A DNA stretch of 5,878 nt from Candidatus Atribacteria bacterium 1244-E10-H5-B2 (GTDB taxonomy: Bacteria > Atribacterota > JS1 > SB-45 > 34-128): positions 1 to 5,878 of the forward strand of contig NMQN01000568.1 in assembly GCA_003575245.1 (NCBI GenBank). Direction: 5' to 3'. This document shows, one piece after another, positions 5,722-5,878 of the stretch. A model generated the notes under the pieces. It saw only the letters and a list, made by a program, of their open reading frames with translations, ran no database searches and had not been told where the DNA came from. Every line of letters begins with the position of its first letter. The stretch's first letter is position 1. Made by a program: the position numbers and the translations under genes.

Positions 5722-5878
5722 AATAGAATTTTTGGGAAGATTATCTGAATTAATTAAAGATATACCCGAAGAAGAAAAGAAAGATATATTGTTTGATTAT
5801 GAAGAACATTTTAGAATTGGATTGGAGAAAGGAAGAAGAGAAGAGGAGATCGCTGCATCACTTGGAGATCCGAAAGTT
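5714..5878 (+). CDS. HAAS/DUF1700-family protein (5' end only)
   Basis: The first 55 codons of a protein that runs off the right edge. The visible part is the HAAS (DUF1700) helical domain: [14 protein letters not shown] (1-14), [17 protein letters not shown] (17-33) and the [12 protein letters not shown] motif (43-54), which is diagnostic for the family. Full members usually follow this cytoplasmic domain with several membrane helices, so a membrane protein is expected beyond the edge. ATG at 5714 overlaps the PadR stop (ATGAATAA), with GGAAG about 8-9 nt upstream, so translation is coupled. Role inferred from family: a membrane partner or target in a PadR-controlled envelope module. Exact function is not known. 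Confidence 0.9.
   Translation, partial: MNKIEFLGRLSELIKDIPEEEKKDILFDYEEHFRIGLEKGRREEEIAASLGDPKV

Overview
The window reads as a low-GC anaerobe-type bacterial chromosome (probably a MAG contig; no lineage can be named from this sequence). By eye, GC is about 55% in the first permease fragment and in the BMP substrate-binding gene, about 35-42% in the minus-strand salvage operon and about 30% in the last two genes. It is therefore a composition mosaic, and the transporter genes may be acquired. No rRNA, tRNA, CRISPR array, transposase or phage gene is visible.

Layout. Left (1-2155, plus strand): the C-terminal end of a sugar/nucleoside-type ABC permease (NupQ-like), then a 566-bp AT-rich gap with hairpins and a possible mini-ORF, then a complete BMP-family solute-binding protein gene with a strong Shine-Dalgarno. 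Middle (2169-2271): a GC-rich hairpin, then a 29-bp perfect palindrome with a 7-nt loop. The palindrome separates two converging transcription units and supplies the last codons and the stop of the minus-strand amidohydrolase. Centre (2261-5088, minus strand): a tight three-gene operon of two paralogous nucleoside phosphorylases (ATGA overlap) and a TrzA/MtaD-type amidohydrolase 9 bp downstream, with a sigma70-type promoter predicted at 5182-5210. Right (5293-5878, plus strand): a strong extended -10 promoter, a PadR-family repressor and an overlapping HAAS/DUF1700 gene that runs off the window.

Working together (inference): the BMP/NupQ-type ABC system would import nucleosides. The two phosphorylases would split them into base and pentose-1-phosphate. 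The metal-dependent amidohydrolase would deaminate or hydrolyse the base or nucleoside. This amounts to a compact nucleoside-scavenging locus. The two phosphorylases differ at the position expected to read the base (Asp versus Asn) and both lack the uracil-reading Gln/Arg pair of E. coli Udp. The amidohydrolase keeps the metal site but not the nucleoside-binding residues expected of MTA/SAH deaminases, so the exact substrates are open. The PadR-HAAS pair is a separate envelope-type regulatory module.
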